Source: Angiostrongylus vasorum (lineage: Eukaryota; Nematoda; Chromadorea; Rhabditida; Metastrongylidae). From it: a DNA stretch of 64,000 nt. The stretch spans positions 496,001 to 560,000 of the forward strand of contig JADANN010000013.1 of the NCBI GenBank assembly GCA_018806985.1. Reading direction: 5' to 3'. Positions 1 to 11,796 of the stretch are shown piece after piece. The position numbers and the translations under genes were made by a program. The notes beneath the pieces were generated by a model that had not been told where the DNA came from, made no database searches, and was given only the letters and a program-made list of their open reading frames with translations. Within the stretch, counting starts at the first letter, position 1, and each line of letters begins with the position of its first letter.

Positions 1-1320
1 CAACTCAACTATACGAAACCAAAAAGCGAGGTTCGTCATTTGTACAAGTATTCGGTCAAAGGTATATAAAGAGGTAAATGCATATATGTATATGAACAGA
101 ACATGCAGTCCTATTTAGTCCTCGTGTTCCCTCCTCTGAATGGTGTAACATCTTGCTTAGGAGCTTCCCATTTTCCAAGGCTCCATGCAGAACGGAGTGT
201 TCAGTGCACAGCACTATGACTAGGCAAGATGTGAAGTAGTTCAACATTGCAGTCAGAGGCTCGGTTAGGAGTAAATCCATATCACTGCAAGATTCGGCGA
301 GCTACCATAACTACCATCTCACCAAAAAACGCTGCTAATAGTTCTCATGGAATGGTATGGGAAGAATACGTAAACCATAGTTCAGGTTATTTGAACCGTG
401 CCGAAGATATTTTTTTAGATGATGAAGCTAACAAGAAGTGATTAAGATCTTCCAAAATATTTTGCTGGAAATATCAAGTGCTTCTTACTATGACTTTTTG
501 CAAACTGCGCAGCAGCCCATGACATCGTCAGGGCAAGCACCACTTTAATCAAAGAATGAACTCTGCTTAATGGCTTCTGCAGCTGTATGCTGTTCCATCG
601 TACCGTACTATCTCCGGAGTAAAGCAGAACCACAATGCCATTTTGGCCGAACGTGCTGATCACCGAACATGAAGTCGCTCGTTTGTATTCTACCAAACCT
701 TTGAGTTACATACGAAATATTCTCGAAGATGATCTTACCACGAAAGCAAGGGTTATACTTTGTACACGAAAAATCACTGATATGATGATGAATGAGTCCT
801 GCGCTTAGGGCGAAGAATGAACTCAGAGCACTATAGTTCCGGACGATGAAGTGTAGGATGGAGATGAAATCAACCAGCTGAGATATCGAAACGTCATGAT
901 CTGTTGTATATGACTGCTTTCTTATTTATTTCTTGTGCATCTATGAATTCTGCTGATGACATCGTATCGACGTCGATGGCTTTGCGCCGCAGCTTCTAAA
1001 GTTGAACCGCTATACACACAGCGTTAGATTAAACTTGCAATTTCGAATCGTTAGAATAATATAATACTTCCGTGGTCCAGTGGAAAATACATCTGCAGCT
1101 CAGTATAGTATGAGTAGCTCAATAATGAGAAGACTCGAATGCAGATTGTCCAGAGAGAAGAACTGTGGATGAAGCGTTTTCCGAAAGGATAAGAGCATTT
1201 ATCTTCTAGGGAAACCACCTACAAGATGAACAAATCTTTTGCAAGCCCAAAATCTATTCATATAGCAGATTATTACTATGACTGCTATCATATATGCTTT
1301 TCTATACTATTGCTACTGCT
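1..1320. other. unassigned stretch upstream of EF-hand gene
   Basis: No recognisable gene or repeat was seen. Several short open frames exist on both strands. One on + ends near 440 with an acidic tail (DDEANKK), but it has no family signature and no clear splice sites. Missing 5' exons of the EF-hand gene could lie here. Confidence 0.3.
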
Positions 1321-1324
1321 TACT

Positions 1325-1745
1325 TACTTGGATCCTCCCAAAGGTTTACCGCCTCATCGTGGCTGGGAGGTGTTCCTGTGTGTGGGACTGCGATGTATAG
1401 CGGGGGATTCATCCTGGCAGGGTCTCCCAAGCTAAGAAGGAGTCCGGCGTTTCCATCAATAAGCCTAGCTAAGAGTAAATCAATACCATGACCCACCACC
1501 GTCCTGGTATCAAAGTCGCATGGTGGTAAATCTCCCTCTGATCCACAAGGGCTGCGACTGCCTGTGGTGGTGAAGACCTGGGGGCAGACTTTGGCCAGAC
1601 TGACCTCGGGACTCCAGGGAACCATAATGACTTAATCAACAAATCTCCGAAAAATGGAGATTATGTTGAGTTCCCGCACAGCCAGTGAAGACGGGCCATT
1701 CAAGTATCAAGTATCAAGTAAATACTTACTTGGATACTTGGATGG
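1325..1745 (+). mobile_element. SINE-C copy 1
   Basis: This copy matches four others in the window (18.0, 19.4, 29.0 and 36.5 kb). Its 5' end can form a short hairpin (CCTCCCA ... TGGGAGG). The body contains a run close to 'ctgatccacaagggctgcg', and the tail reads 'acgggccattcaagtatc' followed by (AAGT)-like repeats. No coding capacity is seen. The tail resembles the 3' end of LINE-B, which suggests LINE-B mobilised it. Confidence 0.7.
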
Positions 1746-1979
1746 CTTGTCTTCACTGGCAGTACGGGATCCAACACGCTCTCCAATTTTTGCTTCCTCG
1801 AACAACCGTCTTCTGTGCTGGTAGTTTCCAACATGCTAACGTTCGCGACGAATGACATTCGAGAACCCTGAAATCATTTCCATCCGCGAAATCAGATGGC
1901 TGACTTACCCACGAACAAAAGCCATGGTTTTGGTGGTCTTCCAAGAGGATGCTTGCATTCTCTTTGAGTCTACTGCAGT

Positions 1980-2440
1980 GATATTTTCGTTAAATTGTCA
2001 TCTTTTCTTCTTAGTATATGACCAGCCCATTTGTGCTTCATCGTGCTACTATCGATTTATATTCTCCTTGATCCGAAGATGGGATAGATTTTGAATGTCT
2101 GAGCTGCGTATTCGGGCTAGATGTGGTGAGTGCTGGCTAAATTTCAGAACACATCGTTGAATCCCTCTCTGGGTGGTGTGCAGATTTTTTTTGACGTGGT
2201 TAAGGTATCAGCCCACGTTTCTGATGCGTAAACGATCACTGAGAAGACTGTTGAATCGAAAAGGTGAGCACGGAGTTTTGGGTCCGTTAGTTGGTCGGTG
2301 GCTTCACCGAGAGGCCCGTACGCTAATCATGCTGCCCTCCTTCTCCTATCTAATTGCTCCTTCATGTTGCCCTCCACGTTGATGAGCGTCCGAGATGCAC
2401 GTACGACATGATCTCTGTTATCAGAGAACTATCCAGTTCA
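1980..2440 (-). mobile_element. LINE-B (RTE-type) 3' fragment
   Basis: Read on the minus strand, this is a decayed version of the post-RT region of LINE-B, also present at 31.6-32.8, 37.1-38.1 and 56.2-57.4 kb. Landmarks are an 'LDSSLITEI' stretch followed by a 'YVHLGRS' motif, then several stops and frameshifts. It ends just before the EF-hand exon at 2477, so it sits in an intron or the 5' flank of that gene. Confidence 0.6.
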
Positions 2441-2476
2441 ATTTTACTACTATTTACTATCATCGTTAATTTACAG

Positions 2477-3425
2477 AAGAACACTAACAAAGAGATGGCG
2501 CATCAAATGCTGAACTACATCGATTCGAATCAAGACGAAAAACTCTCTGCACAAGAGATTCACGCCTTCGCTAGCGTCTACAACAAGGTCGGTCATCTGC
2601 AACATTCATTTAGGCTCATGTAGTACCACTTCAAATCTAAAGCCTGACCATGTGATAAACATCTTCGCGATTAAAACCTATTGTAATCCAGTACACATAT
2701 GAAGTGCAACAACTGTACAGAAATCCCAAGATGGAATATATACTCAGTAGTCCCGTAACCTCTTTAGTCATCCAAAACTTGGGTGGCACCTGTGAATTTC
2801 GAGTCGCCGGTGTTGGACACCTGAATGGTCAATGAGTGGGCAGCCTATGCTCATAGTATACGATCACGCTTTTGATGTAGTGAGATGAGGAGAGAGAAAG
2901 AGGGCTTTTTTTATCAATGTTAAGTTCATCAAGCTGCGCAAGACAATCTTCTTCCCAAATACCGTGGAATAGATGGACACGTCGGCAGACTTTTGGTTAT
3001 TATTATCAATCTGCAAATCGTAAATTTGCGCAATACTACTGTGGGGATAAACGCACTGACTTGGTTCACTAGCAGGTGTTTTTTGGGGTAAATGTGAATT
3101 TCAATCACCTTCATGATGCTACGAATAGAGCGGAATGCATAGCACATCCCTGAAGGATAAATCAATGCCAAACGCTTTATTCCTCTTCCTTTTAAGGTGG
3201 TCTTCTAAAATATGAGGATTATGGATAAAACTGGATCTTGAAAAATTACATATAGTTTACAACAAATAGATTAATGATGCTATTCAGCTTACGGAAGCCG
3301 AGATTGCACAAGTGCTTACTGGTCTGGATACTAATCGAGATGGATTCCTGACTATTGATGAACTTGAACGAATTCCTAGCAAAATAACTGAACTAGCTAA
3401 CTTTCAACCACCACCAAATGTCTGA
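2477..3425 (+). CDS. EF-hand calcium-binding protein, last two exons
   Basis: Two exons, 2477-2587 and 3288-3425, are joined in phase 0 by a 700-nt intron (donor AAG|GTCGGT, acceptor TATTCAG). Exon 1 encodes an EF-hand loop DSNQDEKLSAQE with acidic or oxygen ligands at positions 1, 3, 5, 9 and 12. Exon 2 encodes a second loop DTNRDGFLTIDE and ends in a Pro-rich tail (QPPPNV) before TGA. The spacing between loop starts is 35 residues, which fits a paired EF-hand. A longer acceptor (AATAG at about 3270) would add five codons in frame but gives a less typical spacing. Upstream exons and the start codon were not found. The family binds Ca2+; the specific role is unknown. Confidence 0.72.
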
Positions 3426-3455
3426 GAAACTTGCAAATACCTCGTAACTATCGTG

Positions 3456-3461
3456 AATAAA
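3456..3461 (+). promoter_or_regulatory. polyadenylation signal AATAAA
   Basis: A canonical AATAAA lies about 30 nt after the EF-hand stop codon. This supports 3423-3425 as the true end of that gene, with a very short 3' UTR as is common in nematodes. Confidence 0.5.
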
Positions 3462-3639
3462 TGTATCGAAGCAGATATTTATGGATGTGTATATGTACAG
3501 CTTTCCCACTAACATTAGACAAATGCCTTTCGTTCTCGGTAGAGTTGCCACCTTTTCATTATGGCAGAGTAAAGATTATCTTATTAGATATACATATTCT
3601 TTTACTTGTTAATGTTCTTTCAGCAAACAGATCCATACA

Positions 3640-5341
3640 CATACACATAAGCATAGACTGTCGTTTTCTTTCTCAGCAGTCGCGAGGTTGTTAAACAGCA
3701 TACGTTTACTTCATACAATAACACATATACACCACAACCGTAGCTGACGTTTCGGCAGAATCGCCTTCTTCAGAGCCTGGAAGGGTACACTAATACGCAA
3801 CTTACTAGATCAAACACTTCAACAGCACAAACAGAAAGATAAAAAATCTATACGATGACTACAAGAATTCTAAAAAAATCCCACCGCTTTTTTTTTCGCC
3901 TGTCTTCCACCGAGGAAGAAAGCCGTTCAGGGTCGCAGATGGTCGACGACTGCACCTCCTCACATCAACAATTGCTACGAAGGTATGAGGCGAGATTAAG
4001 TGTGATCTCGGTGCATTCCTCCTTGCTATTTATTGTAGGATTTTTGGCATATATCCAGAAAGCCTCGAGGAGTTTGCGCGTTGGTGTTTTAGGATCCCGT
4101 GCGAGGATAGCCACTTGTTTATCAAAATCGTCTCCGCTATGCTTTTGTATCCTAAGCCTTCCTATGGCATACCTTGCCTTACTTTTCGTTTGGCATCTAG
4201 GTATTCTTTTATGCGGATACATAAAGCTTTGTCCGTTTCGCCAATATATTCGTCTCCGCATGTACCACAAGAGATCAAGTATATCGTACCTGAACTCATG
4301 CGATCACCGCCGCTGCCGTAAGGGCAAGTTACGCAATTTCTTGCTTCATATAGACGGTCATACAAGCGGTTACGAACTAACTAACGACGTAGAGTAGCCG
4401 ATGGTGTTAGATTAGAAAGGTTAGACTAGATTTACCGTTTTAGCGTTTTATTGCTACACTTATTTCATCGCTAATAAAGGGCAAGGTAAACGAGATTTTG
4501 TTTCGGCCAAACCCTTGGTTTTGGGGAGTCGCTCTCCTTCTAAACTCATCTCGTGGAGTTACTATTTCGTAGCCATTGGAGAAGGCTATTTTCCGGGTCA
4601 AATTGCGCGATTCTTCCTTTAGTTCCCCTACTTGTGCACACAGATGTGGCTGTTCGAAACATGTTTCTCACAAAGGCCCTCTTTGTTCGCGAAGGGTGGG
4701 AAGAGAGGAAGTGAACCAGGATGTTCTTGTTACTTGGCTTTCGGTACTCTAACCACTCTGTCATGTAACCGCTACTTGATAGGTTTATTTGAACGTCTAG
4801 AAATGGAAGCCAGTTTTCTTTCGGTCTCTTCCGAGTGAACTTAATGTATTCAGACTGCTCGTTCAATAAGTCAAAGTATTTGTCGTTCTCCTCTTGGGTA
4901 GAGCAGATAACAAAACAATCATCTATGTACCTGCAGTAGAGTATCGGCCGGAGACCGAAAACCGAGACTTCTACTTTAGACATAAACGCAATGACAAGGC
5001 ATGGTGCCATTCGCTGTCCCTTGCCAACCCCCTTATTTGCGCGAAATGTTGCCCAGACCATCTGAAAAGCGAGCACTCCTTCAAGAGAGCCATAAGCTGC
5101 TGGATGGACAAGCGATGCATATTTATTCCTGCTTCATGTTCAACAAGAAGTTCGTGGATGGCTTGCGTTGCGGAGTCATCCGATGCGTTGGTGTACAGAG
5201 CGGAAACGTCGAAGGACTCCATTACGCACGCGTTATTAGGAGACGCGTTACGTAGACATTCTAGGAACATATGGGTGTTCGTGAATTGAGTTGGAATATG
5301 TTTAAGCAACTGGGTTAGTATTAGGCTTAGAAACCAGGTTA
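3640..5341 (-). mobile_element. Penelope-like element, 5'-truncated, RT + GIY-YIG + hammerhead
   Basis: Minus-strand reading from 5341 down gives a PLE reverse transcriptase: 'FDVSALYTN' (motif A region), '[12 protein letters not shown]' (catalytic YIDD, motif C) and '[13 protein letters not shown]'. A GIY-YIG nuclease follows ('[19 protein letters not shown]') with its Cys-rich preamble. RT and GIY-YIG sit in different frames and are broken by several indels, so the copy is dead. Downstream of GIY-YIG is a hammerhead ribozyme (3743-3776), then a tail ending near 3640 with 'aacaacctcgcgactgc'. PLEs insert by target-primed reverse transcription. The 5' part is missing: the PLE frame runs to about 5340 and then abuts LINE-A. 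Confidence 0.85.
3741..3780 (-). ncRNA. hammerhead ribozyme (PLE-associated)
   Basis: On the minus strand the order is stem I strand GGCT, core CTGAAGA, an extra A, stem-loop II (GGC/GCC), GAAA, CGTC, then AGC, which pairs with GCT. Stem III is a single C-G pair, so cleavage after GUC would need dimer formation, as described for PLE hammerheads. All core positions match the consensus apart from the extra A. Confidence 0.75.
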
Positions 5342-7812
5342 TCCCACATTACCCGACATCAAACTACGACGAAGAAGTCGAAGCGTTCTACATGGACTTG
5401 GAGAAGCTCTATAGAGAAGACCAAATATTCTTCAAGGTCATCATTGGAGATTTCAATGCCAAGATTGGGCCAAGAAGAGCGTCTGAAGAATGTCACATTG
5501 GGACTCATGGATTAGAATGGAACGAACAGGGTGAGCGGCTTTTTGTGCTAGAGAGTTCAGAGTACCATAACGAAATAGACCACATCATGACAAATAGAAG
5601 GCTTTGCCTAACCGATGTCGCTGTTGTCCCAAAAATTCTACACGGGATCAGACCACCGTCTCCTTCGTGCTAGATTCCATTTCTCGAGAAACGGAGAAAA
5701 AGCCGATAAATTTAAAAGCCGAAGTCCCGGAACCACCGCAAACTGGGACTTATTCACTTCATTAGTGGCTATTGGGAAGACGCCGTTGTCGATAACACCG
5801 ACGAAGAATACGATCGGCTCATTTAATATCTTCACGTTAGCGTTATGAAAGCTGAGAGTTTGAAAGTCACCAAGAGACGTCTGTTTCCAGAAACACTCGA
5901 GCTGATACGAAAGCGTGAAATTGCACCAGCGGCAGGCAACCGCGAACTAACGTCCGAACTTGCAAAACAGTGCAGACAGATGATAAATAAAAGAAGATCT
6001 TAAAGAGAAAAGAGCAGCAGTAATGGTCGAAGCTGCAGAGGCTGGGAAAAGCATTCGCAAAGCCCACCGAAGCTTCGCCAATTACAACACCAAAATGACT
6101 GCACTCCAGCGCTCAGACGGAACAGTTACAGCGTCCAGAAAGGCAATGGAGAAAATTATTCACGAATACTACTCAGATCTCTTCGATAGCCACGTCCACC
6201 TTCCGTCATATGAAATAAAGGAGGATGGATATGTTGTACCACCGGTTCTCCCTTCCGAAATCCGACATGCCATTTCGTCGGTGAAAATTCGAAGAGCTCC
6301 AGGTCCGGACAGGATAAGGTCAAAACACTTGAAGAACCTTTCGCCAATCCTCGTAAACACACTGACTCGACACTTCACACATTACTTGTCTGAATGCATG
6401 ATCCCTACTCAGTGGAAGACCAGCAAGACCGTGTTATTGTTCAGGAAGGGTGACCTGCTCGATATCGTCAACTATCGCCCAATCTGTTTGCTGTCTGTCG
6501 TCTACAAACTTTTCACTCGAGTCATCGTAAACAGTATTAACAGAACACTGGACGAAGGACAGTCATGTGAGCAAGCAGGGTTTCGAAAATGACACAGTAT
6601 GATGGACCACATCCACACGATAACAAGGCTCATTGAAGTATCGCGAGAGTACAGAAGGCCGCTCTGTTTCACTTTCATCGATTTAAAGAAGGCCTTTGAT
6701 TCAACTGGGATAGAGGCAGTCATGGAAGCCCTTGATAGTCAAGGAGTCCCTCCTCAGTACATAAAGATTCTTCGTGGGCTGTACAAAAATTTCACAACCA
6801 AGAATTCACCATTCTACAACGATATTAACATTGACGTCAAAAAGAGGGGTTAGGCAAGGCGATAACATCTTGTCAAAATTATTTACCGCCGCTCTCAAGA
6901 ACGTCATGCGAACATTGGAATAGGATAACATGGGAATGAAAATCTGTGGTCGGCAGTTTCATCATCTTCGCTTTGCTGATGACATCGTCCTTATAACACC
7001 AAACATTAGCCAAGCTGAACGTATGTTTGCTGACTTTAATAAAGCCTGCGGAAAGATTAGTCTTCGACTAAATCTCACAAAAACGGTGTTCATGAGGAAC
7101 AGATTGGTTTCTTATGCCCCATTCACGCTCCACAGAACGAATATCTCCGAATGGTCCAGTTACGTCTGTCTAGATCGTGAAATCGATATGACGAACGACT
7201 TAGCTCCGGAGCTGAGCAGAAGGAAACGAGCGGCTTGGGGGAGCTTTCAAGAGCATCGGGTATGTAATGAAGAGGACAAGGAACACCCGACTCCGTGCCC
7301 ACGTTTTCGAATCAACGGTACTTCCCTGCCCCTAAGGCATGCGCCAGAAACCTGCTCGCTGCGTAAGCAGGGTGAAAGATCACTCAGCGTTATCGAACGC
7401 GCAGTCGAAAGGACGGTGCTGCGAGTAGTGTCACACAAGTAAGGGAAGGAGTCCGAAGCACCGACCTGCGTCAACGATCAAAAACCAAAGCTGCCGTTCT
7501 GTACGCCAAACAGTCGAAGATAAGGTGGGTTGGACACGTAATGCGTTTGAATGACAACCGATGGACAAGAGCGGTTAGTGACTGGATTCCTCGTGATGTT
7601 AAACGTACTGCAGGAAGACTATCGACCCTTTGGTCAGAGTTCTTCACGAAGAGCCTTGAAGAAAGATATGGTGCTTGACGAGTCTCTAGAGCGAGCAGAA
7701 TCCACTGGGCTACTCTTGTATGCGACAGGGAAAAATGGAAGATTTGCTGGCGCTGGCTCGAGTCACTCGACGATCAATGGGATTTACAGGTGGTACAGGT
7801 AATTTTGAATCA
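5341..7812 (+). mobile_element. LINE-A (RTE-type) non-LTR retrotransposon, degraded
   Basis: Order on +: the C-terminal half of an AP-type endonuclease ('[10 protein letters not shown]', '[12 protein letters not shown]', 'IDHIMTNRRLCLTD', 'GSDHRLLRARF'), then reverse transcriptase ('RRAPGPDRI', 'NYRPICLLSVVYKLF', 'FIDLKKAFDS', 'LRFADDIVLITP' with the catalytic FADD). The RTE-type C-terminal region follows ('NDNRWTRAVSDW'-like, near 7550). Stops and frameshifts occur at least near 5550, 5840, 6590, 6850 and 7440. The endonuclease lacks its N-terminal half, as expected for 5' truncation, and there is an internal deletion before the DHI motif. The copy cannot be autonomous. Confidence 0.85.
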
Positions 7813-7904
7813 TAGCATCGAACGTTTGACTATGGTTTCTTGAAGCCGAGACACGTGAATTATTCAACAGGTTCTCAAAGTTTCGCTGCAAGGCCATTTC
7901 TTAA

Positions 7905-8230
7905 CATTTAAAAAACTATCAAGTAGCGGTTACATGACAAAGTGGTGCCGGAAACCAAGTGATAAAAGTATCCTGGTTCATTTCCTTTCTTCCCTCACTT
8001 CACACACAAAGAGGGCGCTTGTGAGAAACATGTTTCGAACAACCAGTGCACAAGTAGGGAACAAAAGGAAGAATCGAGCTACTTGGCTCGGCAAATAGCA
8101 ACCTCCAATGGCTTACGAAATGGTAACCCCACGAGATAAGTTTAGAAGGAAAGTGACGCCCATAAATGAACGGTTTAGCCGAAACAAAACCTCTTTTATC
8201 TTGCCCTTTATTTCCTCGTAAACACAGAAG
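7905..8230 (+). mobile_element. PLE reverse transcriptase C-terminal fragment
   Basis: The + strand retains the region after YIDD: a 'GYMTKWCRKPSDKSILVHF'-like stretch in broken frames, then 'RNMFRT'-like sequence, parallel to 60220-60400 and 39000-39130. It has no GIY-YIG and no tail. It is a short relic lying after the LINE-A 3' end. Confidence 0.6.
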
Positions 8231-8419
8231 ATATGTGCCAAATCAGCAGAGAAAAAGCACGGATTCCACCTCCAGGATACATTTGCTTCTCTACGTAGCA
8301 TAAGCTCGCTGGTGGTCTTGGGTTAACCCTTATCCACCACTTGAAGAGGCGCCACGCTGCCTAGTAACTACTCGGTACCAGATCCCTATATGTAAGAGAT
8401 CCGTTGAGTTTTTTCGATA

Positions 8420-9125
8420 TCCATCATAAACCAAGAACTTTCTTACCAGCCGCTTTTTTTGAGGTGATGCGACGTTCGTATAAGATGTCGTTGTTGCTGT
8501 TGTTGGTGTTGTTCGATGGGTGACGCTTCGACGACTTTGACTTCCTCAGAAACCTCAGAGCTTGGACGTATTATTTGTAATAATAACTATGTAAAATAAC
8601 TTTCGGTCCGGAGCACTTGGTAAAATGACTATGGCGTCAATAAAGATCTAAGATATAGACAAACGCCATTTTATTTTTAAAAAAATACTCCCCGTGCTAT
8701 TGCGTCAGGGAATACCCCATGTGCTGCGCACTTGGCGTGACGAGTCAGAGCCACCCAGATCAAAAAATCAGTTTGAACTAAGGCGTCAGGTCACGCTTTG
8801 GACTTTCGAAATTTATCCAAAGCGCTTCAAGAGACTTACGCGTTGATGTGTTTGATTCCAGCGCTAGGATCCGGACAGTCGCTTTTAAAATCGTCACCAT
8901 TCTGCTCTTTGCCTTATGTGGACATAGTAGACTACCTTGGCGAATTTTGACTTTCCCATCTAGATTTTATTTGTAGCGGACGCAAAGTGGTCAACCCGTT
9001 TCCCCAATGCCTTCTTCACCGCATAACTTGCATGAGATCAAGTATCTGACCACATGTAATCCCTTTCCCTACTGTAGGGGCAGATTACACAATTTCCTGA
9101 GTTGCACTAACGATCATAGAGACGT
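8420..9125 (-). mobile_element. decayed PLE tail, same subfamily as 29.6-30.7 kb
   Basis: The minus strand carries a decayed GIY-YIG C-terminal region (8760-9120) that matches the copy at 29.93-30.31 kb. A tail with (CAACAA)-type repeats follows at 8490-8520. The hammerhead position (about 8530-8580) is too mutated to fold. No intact frame remains. Confidence 0.55.
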
Positions 9126-9149
9126 TTTACTTTTTTATTTTCTGCCTAC

Positions 9150-9490
9150 CACAATTTTTACGCTAGGTATTAAACTAAATACAACCACAATGACGCTGAG
9201 ATATTTGCGAAAATCCGAGCGCAAGCGTATGCGGTGGGGGTACGAACGCGCTGCCCTTTCCGGGGGCTAACGCGTTCACCGCCATACCATGTGGGTCTTT
9301 CGTTTCGTCTGTCTCTCAGCTAGTTCTAGGATTCGTGCCATCAGCAATCACCCGTCAACGGGATTGATCTGGGGAAACCACATAGGCATTGAACCCAGTT
9401 AAGCTGAGGCTGCAGTTGAAACCACAATGTTTTACTTTTCATTTTCTGCCTACTACATTTTTTAGCAGGGTACTATGCGAAATGCAACCA
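9150..9490. repeat. family A repeat (tRNA-like boxes)
   Basis: This belongs to the family found at 18.4, 23.7, 52.8, 54.9 and 61.3 kb. Landmarks are 'gctgagatatttgc', 'caccgccataccatg' and 'acccagttaagctgaggc', with edges resembling 'tttctgcctact ... cagggta'. The right edge stops at about 9490, directly against the coding remnant of the PTP pseudogene. Confidence 0.6.
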
Positions 9491-10434
9491 CAACGTCGTT
9501 TTGGTTTTGAAACAAGGACCACCTGAAAACGACCGTATTCACGCAAATTGGGATGGTGACGCCGGATGGACAAAAATATATTTGCACCCAGGCACGTCCT
9601 TCTAAACAAGCTTCTTTTTTCTCTTCTTGCTTTTTTTTCTTTTTTTTTCTGTTCTGCAGCACGTTCCATGTTTTAGGGATGAATGATAAGCCCCTTTATT
9701 AGTGTCGTTTATTCATCAGAAAAAGTGACATGAAGTAACCTGCCCATGATTGTGCAATAAGAAAAAACGTGGAATGCCAAAAAACTCATCATTGTTCGGT
9801 CCAGCGATATGTCCACTGATAAGCCTGATTTTTAAGGTCTCTTGCAGGAAACGCTTGAGGATTTACGGCGTATGATTGTAAGCGAGTAGTAATGTGTGGT
9901 AGTGATGTTATGCTCGTTGGGACAAGGTACCTGCTTGTGATTGTAGACGATATGTGTAGCCTTCAATTATTTCAAGATCAGATTTCTAATCACTGTGCAT
10001 TTTTGGACTTCCCACCTTCCTCCCCCTCGTAGCTCTTCAGTAGTAGTTTCGTCAGAATCGTTGAAGACGCCGTTGACTTCAAAGACAAATAATGTTGGAT
10101 TCGTAGGGAAACAAAATCGTTAGGGGAAACAATGAGAAATGCGCTCTGTATTATCCGAATCAGCAGAGGAAAGTGTTAAATACGGTTTGTGCCGGATGTA
10201 TTTCAATGAGATCAGATCGTTTCCCTGTTCTACAGTAAAATATACAGTGTAGATATCACGATAGACGGTAAAGAGTGAGTTCTAGATTTCCTTTGTGTCG
10301 CTAATGTGGTAAAATCGGACTCATGACCGAATAACAACATCGATAATGTTAAGAAAATCGTTTATCAGGCAATGTGACCGACTACAAATAAGTATTCATT
10401 TGTCCTCGTTACGCAGTACACCGCTGGTTCTGCT

Positions 10435-10482
10435 CGAAAGAGAGGGAGAGAGAGAGAGAGAGGGAGAGAGAGAGAGAGAGGA
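10435..10482. repeat. (GA)n microsatellite
   Basis: A run of GAGAGA/GGGAGA units of nearly 50 bp lies within the PTP pseudogene interval. It creates a spurious Glu/Arg-rich open frame. Confidence 0.85.
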
Positions 10483-10904
10483 ACACATATGTCACAAAGC
10501 ATTTCAAACGAAACCTCACATTTTTACTGCTTTAAGTCATCCACGGTTAGCTCGCTGGGGCCGCTTGAATACTTTAATAGTTACTCTTACTGGTATTTTG
10601 ACATAGACCTTTCTCGGGTAGATTTGGGATCCAATTGGAAAGATTTTTATTCGAATCCACAAGCAGAATGCAACAGAATTACATATAGTAAACAAAGTCG
10701 TGTCCACAGAAAGTGTAAGGAAATTCAAAGCATCAAAATTCTGTAGATCATCTCGAGAATCCACACGTCTTCAGAATGATACACGACTCGATTTCAAGTC
10801 CGGGTTTAATCCTCTACATCTTTTATATGGGTGTTGAAAATACTTTCAAGAATATATTTTGAACAAATTGTGTAGCTTGTCGACTTGCATAAGTGAGGAG
10901 GAGG

Positions 10905-11200
10905 AGGAATAGAGGGAAGGGGAACAACGCAATGCTTGGTGGTACAGTCAATTAGGAGGCAAGGTCCCGGTTAGACCCACTCCCCAACGTTAGCTCCAGT
11001 TCCAAATAAGAAAGCTTTAGCTCAACTACTTCCAATATTCCAAGAAGAGTCGACTCGACCACCATTCCACAGCATTCATAACGAAGAAATCCTCCAGCAG
11101 CAACAGAAACAACGCGCAAAATGTTTGAAGACCATTGTTAACGATGACTACGAGGAAGCGAATCGAATGCCATAAACACTGGTATCAACACTGTAAATGT
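10905..11200 (+). mobile_element. SINE-D copy 1
   Basis: Parallel to 20640-20890 and 49015-49300, with shared blocks such as 'cattcataacgaagaaatcc' and a run near 'gaagaccattg'. This copy is diverged and its tRNA-like head is poorly preserved. Confidence 0.5.
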
Positions 11201-11516
11201 AATGACGGACCATGTAAAAGTAGTAATAAAAAAACTACATGTAACAACTCTGCCTTAGAAGTTCAGAGCGCTTAGCATACGGTATACAGAAGTGTCACAG
11301 CATATCGCGTGATTCATGAATGAGAGTGTTGAGGATGTTCACACTTCTTGTTTCATGCACAGTTTTTTCTTAAGGAATGGTAACGATATCTCTCTAGGCT
11401 ACCTAGCGACTTCCTCTTCACTTTTACATCCTTGAGAGTGTTCTCAAGCTTCTGAATTTGGATGGGTAGTCTTTTCCATTATACCCTGGTATGTTTCATA
11501 CTGTTATGCTTACGAA

Positions 11517-11796
11517 AAAGGGCGCGTTTAGCGCAGTGGTTGGAGGCGCCCTTCAATACACACAGGGGATTGACCCCCGTGCTGGTGGCTCTCCAAGCCT
11601 TCCATCCCTCCGGAATCGGCAAATTGGTACCAGACTTATTTGGGAGGATAGCAGCAATGGCTCGATACATCGGTAGGCCACCGTGAGTCATTGTAAAGGC
11701 CAGATATGCATTCAGTCACCTCCAACGATGCTTAATGAAGTCAAATGCATGGCGCATCCCACAGGGATTGATCAACGCCAAGAGCTTCTTCAGCTC
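11517..11796 (+). mobile_element. SINE-B copy with target-site duplication
   Basis: A tRNA-like head (A box in 'tagcgcagtggttgg') is followed by the family B body ('ggtaccagacttatttggg', 'gccagatatgcattcagtc'). It is flanked by near-identical direct repeats, tatgcttacgaa on the left (11505-11516) and tatgcttatgaa on the right (11797-11808). It inserted just before PTP pseudogene exon 11918. Confidence 0.75.

Noticed and set aside
8530..8580. Hammerhead in the decayed PLE tail
   Set aside because: The position is recognisable by alignment but the CUGANGA core and the stems are disrupted.
10346..10606. Open frame with a Glu/Arg-rich stretch
   Set aside because: The stretch is the (GA)n microsatellite. 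There are no splice sites or family motifs.
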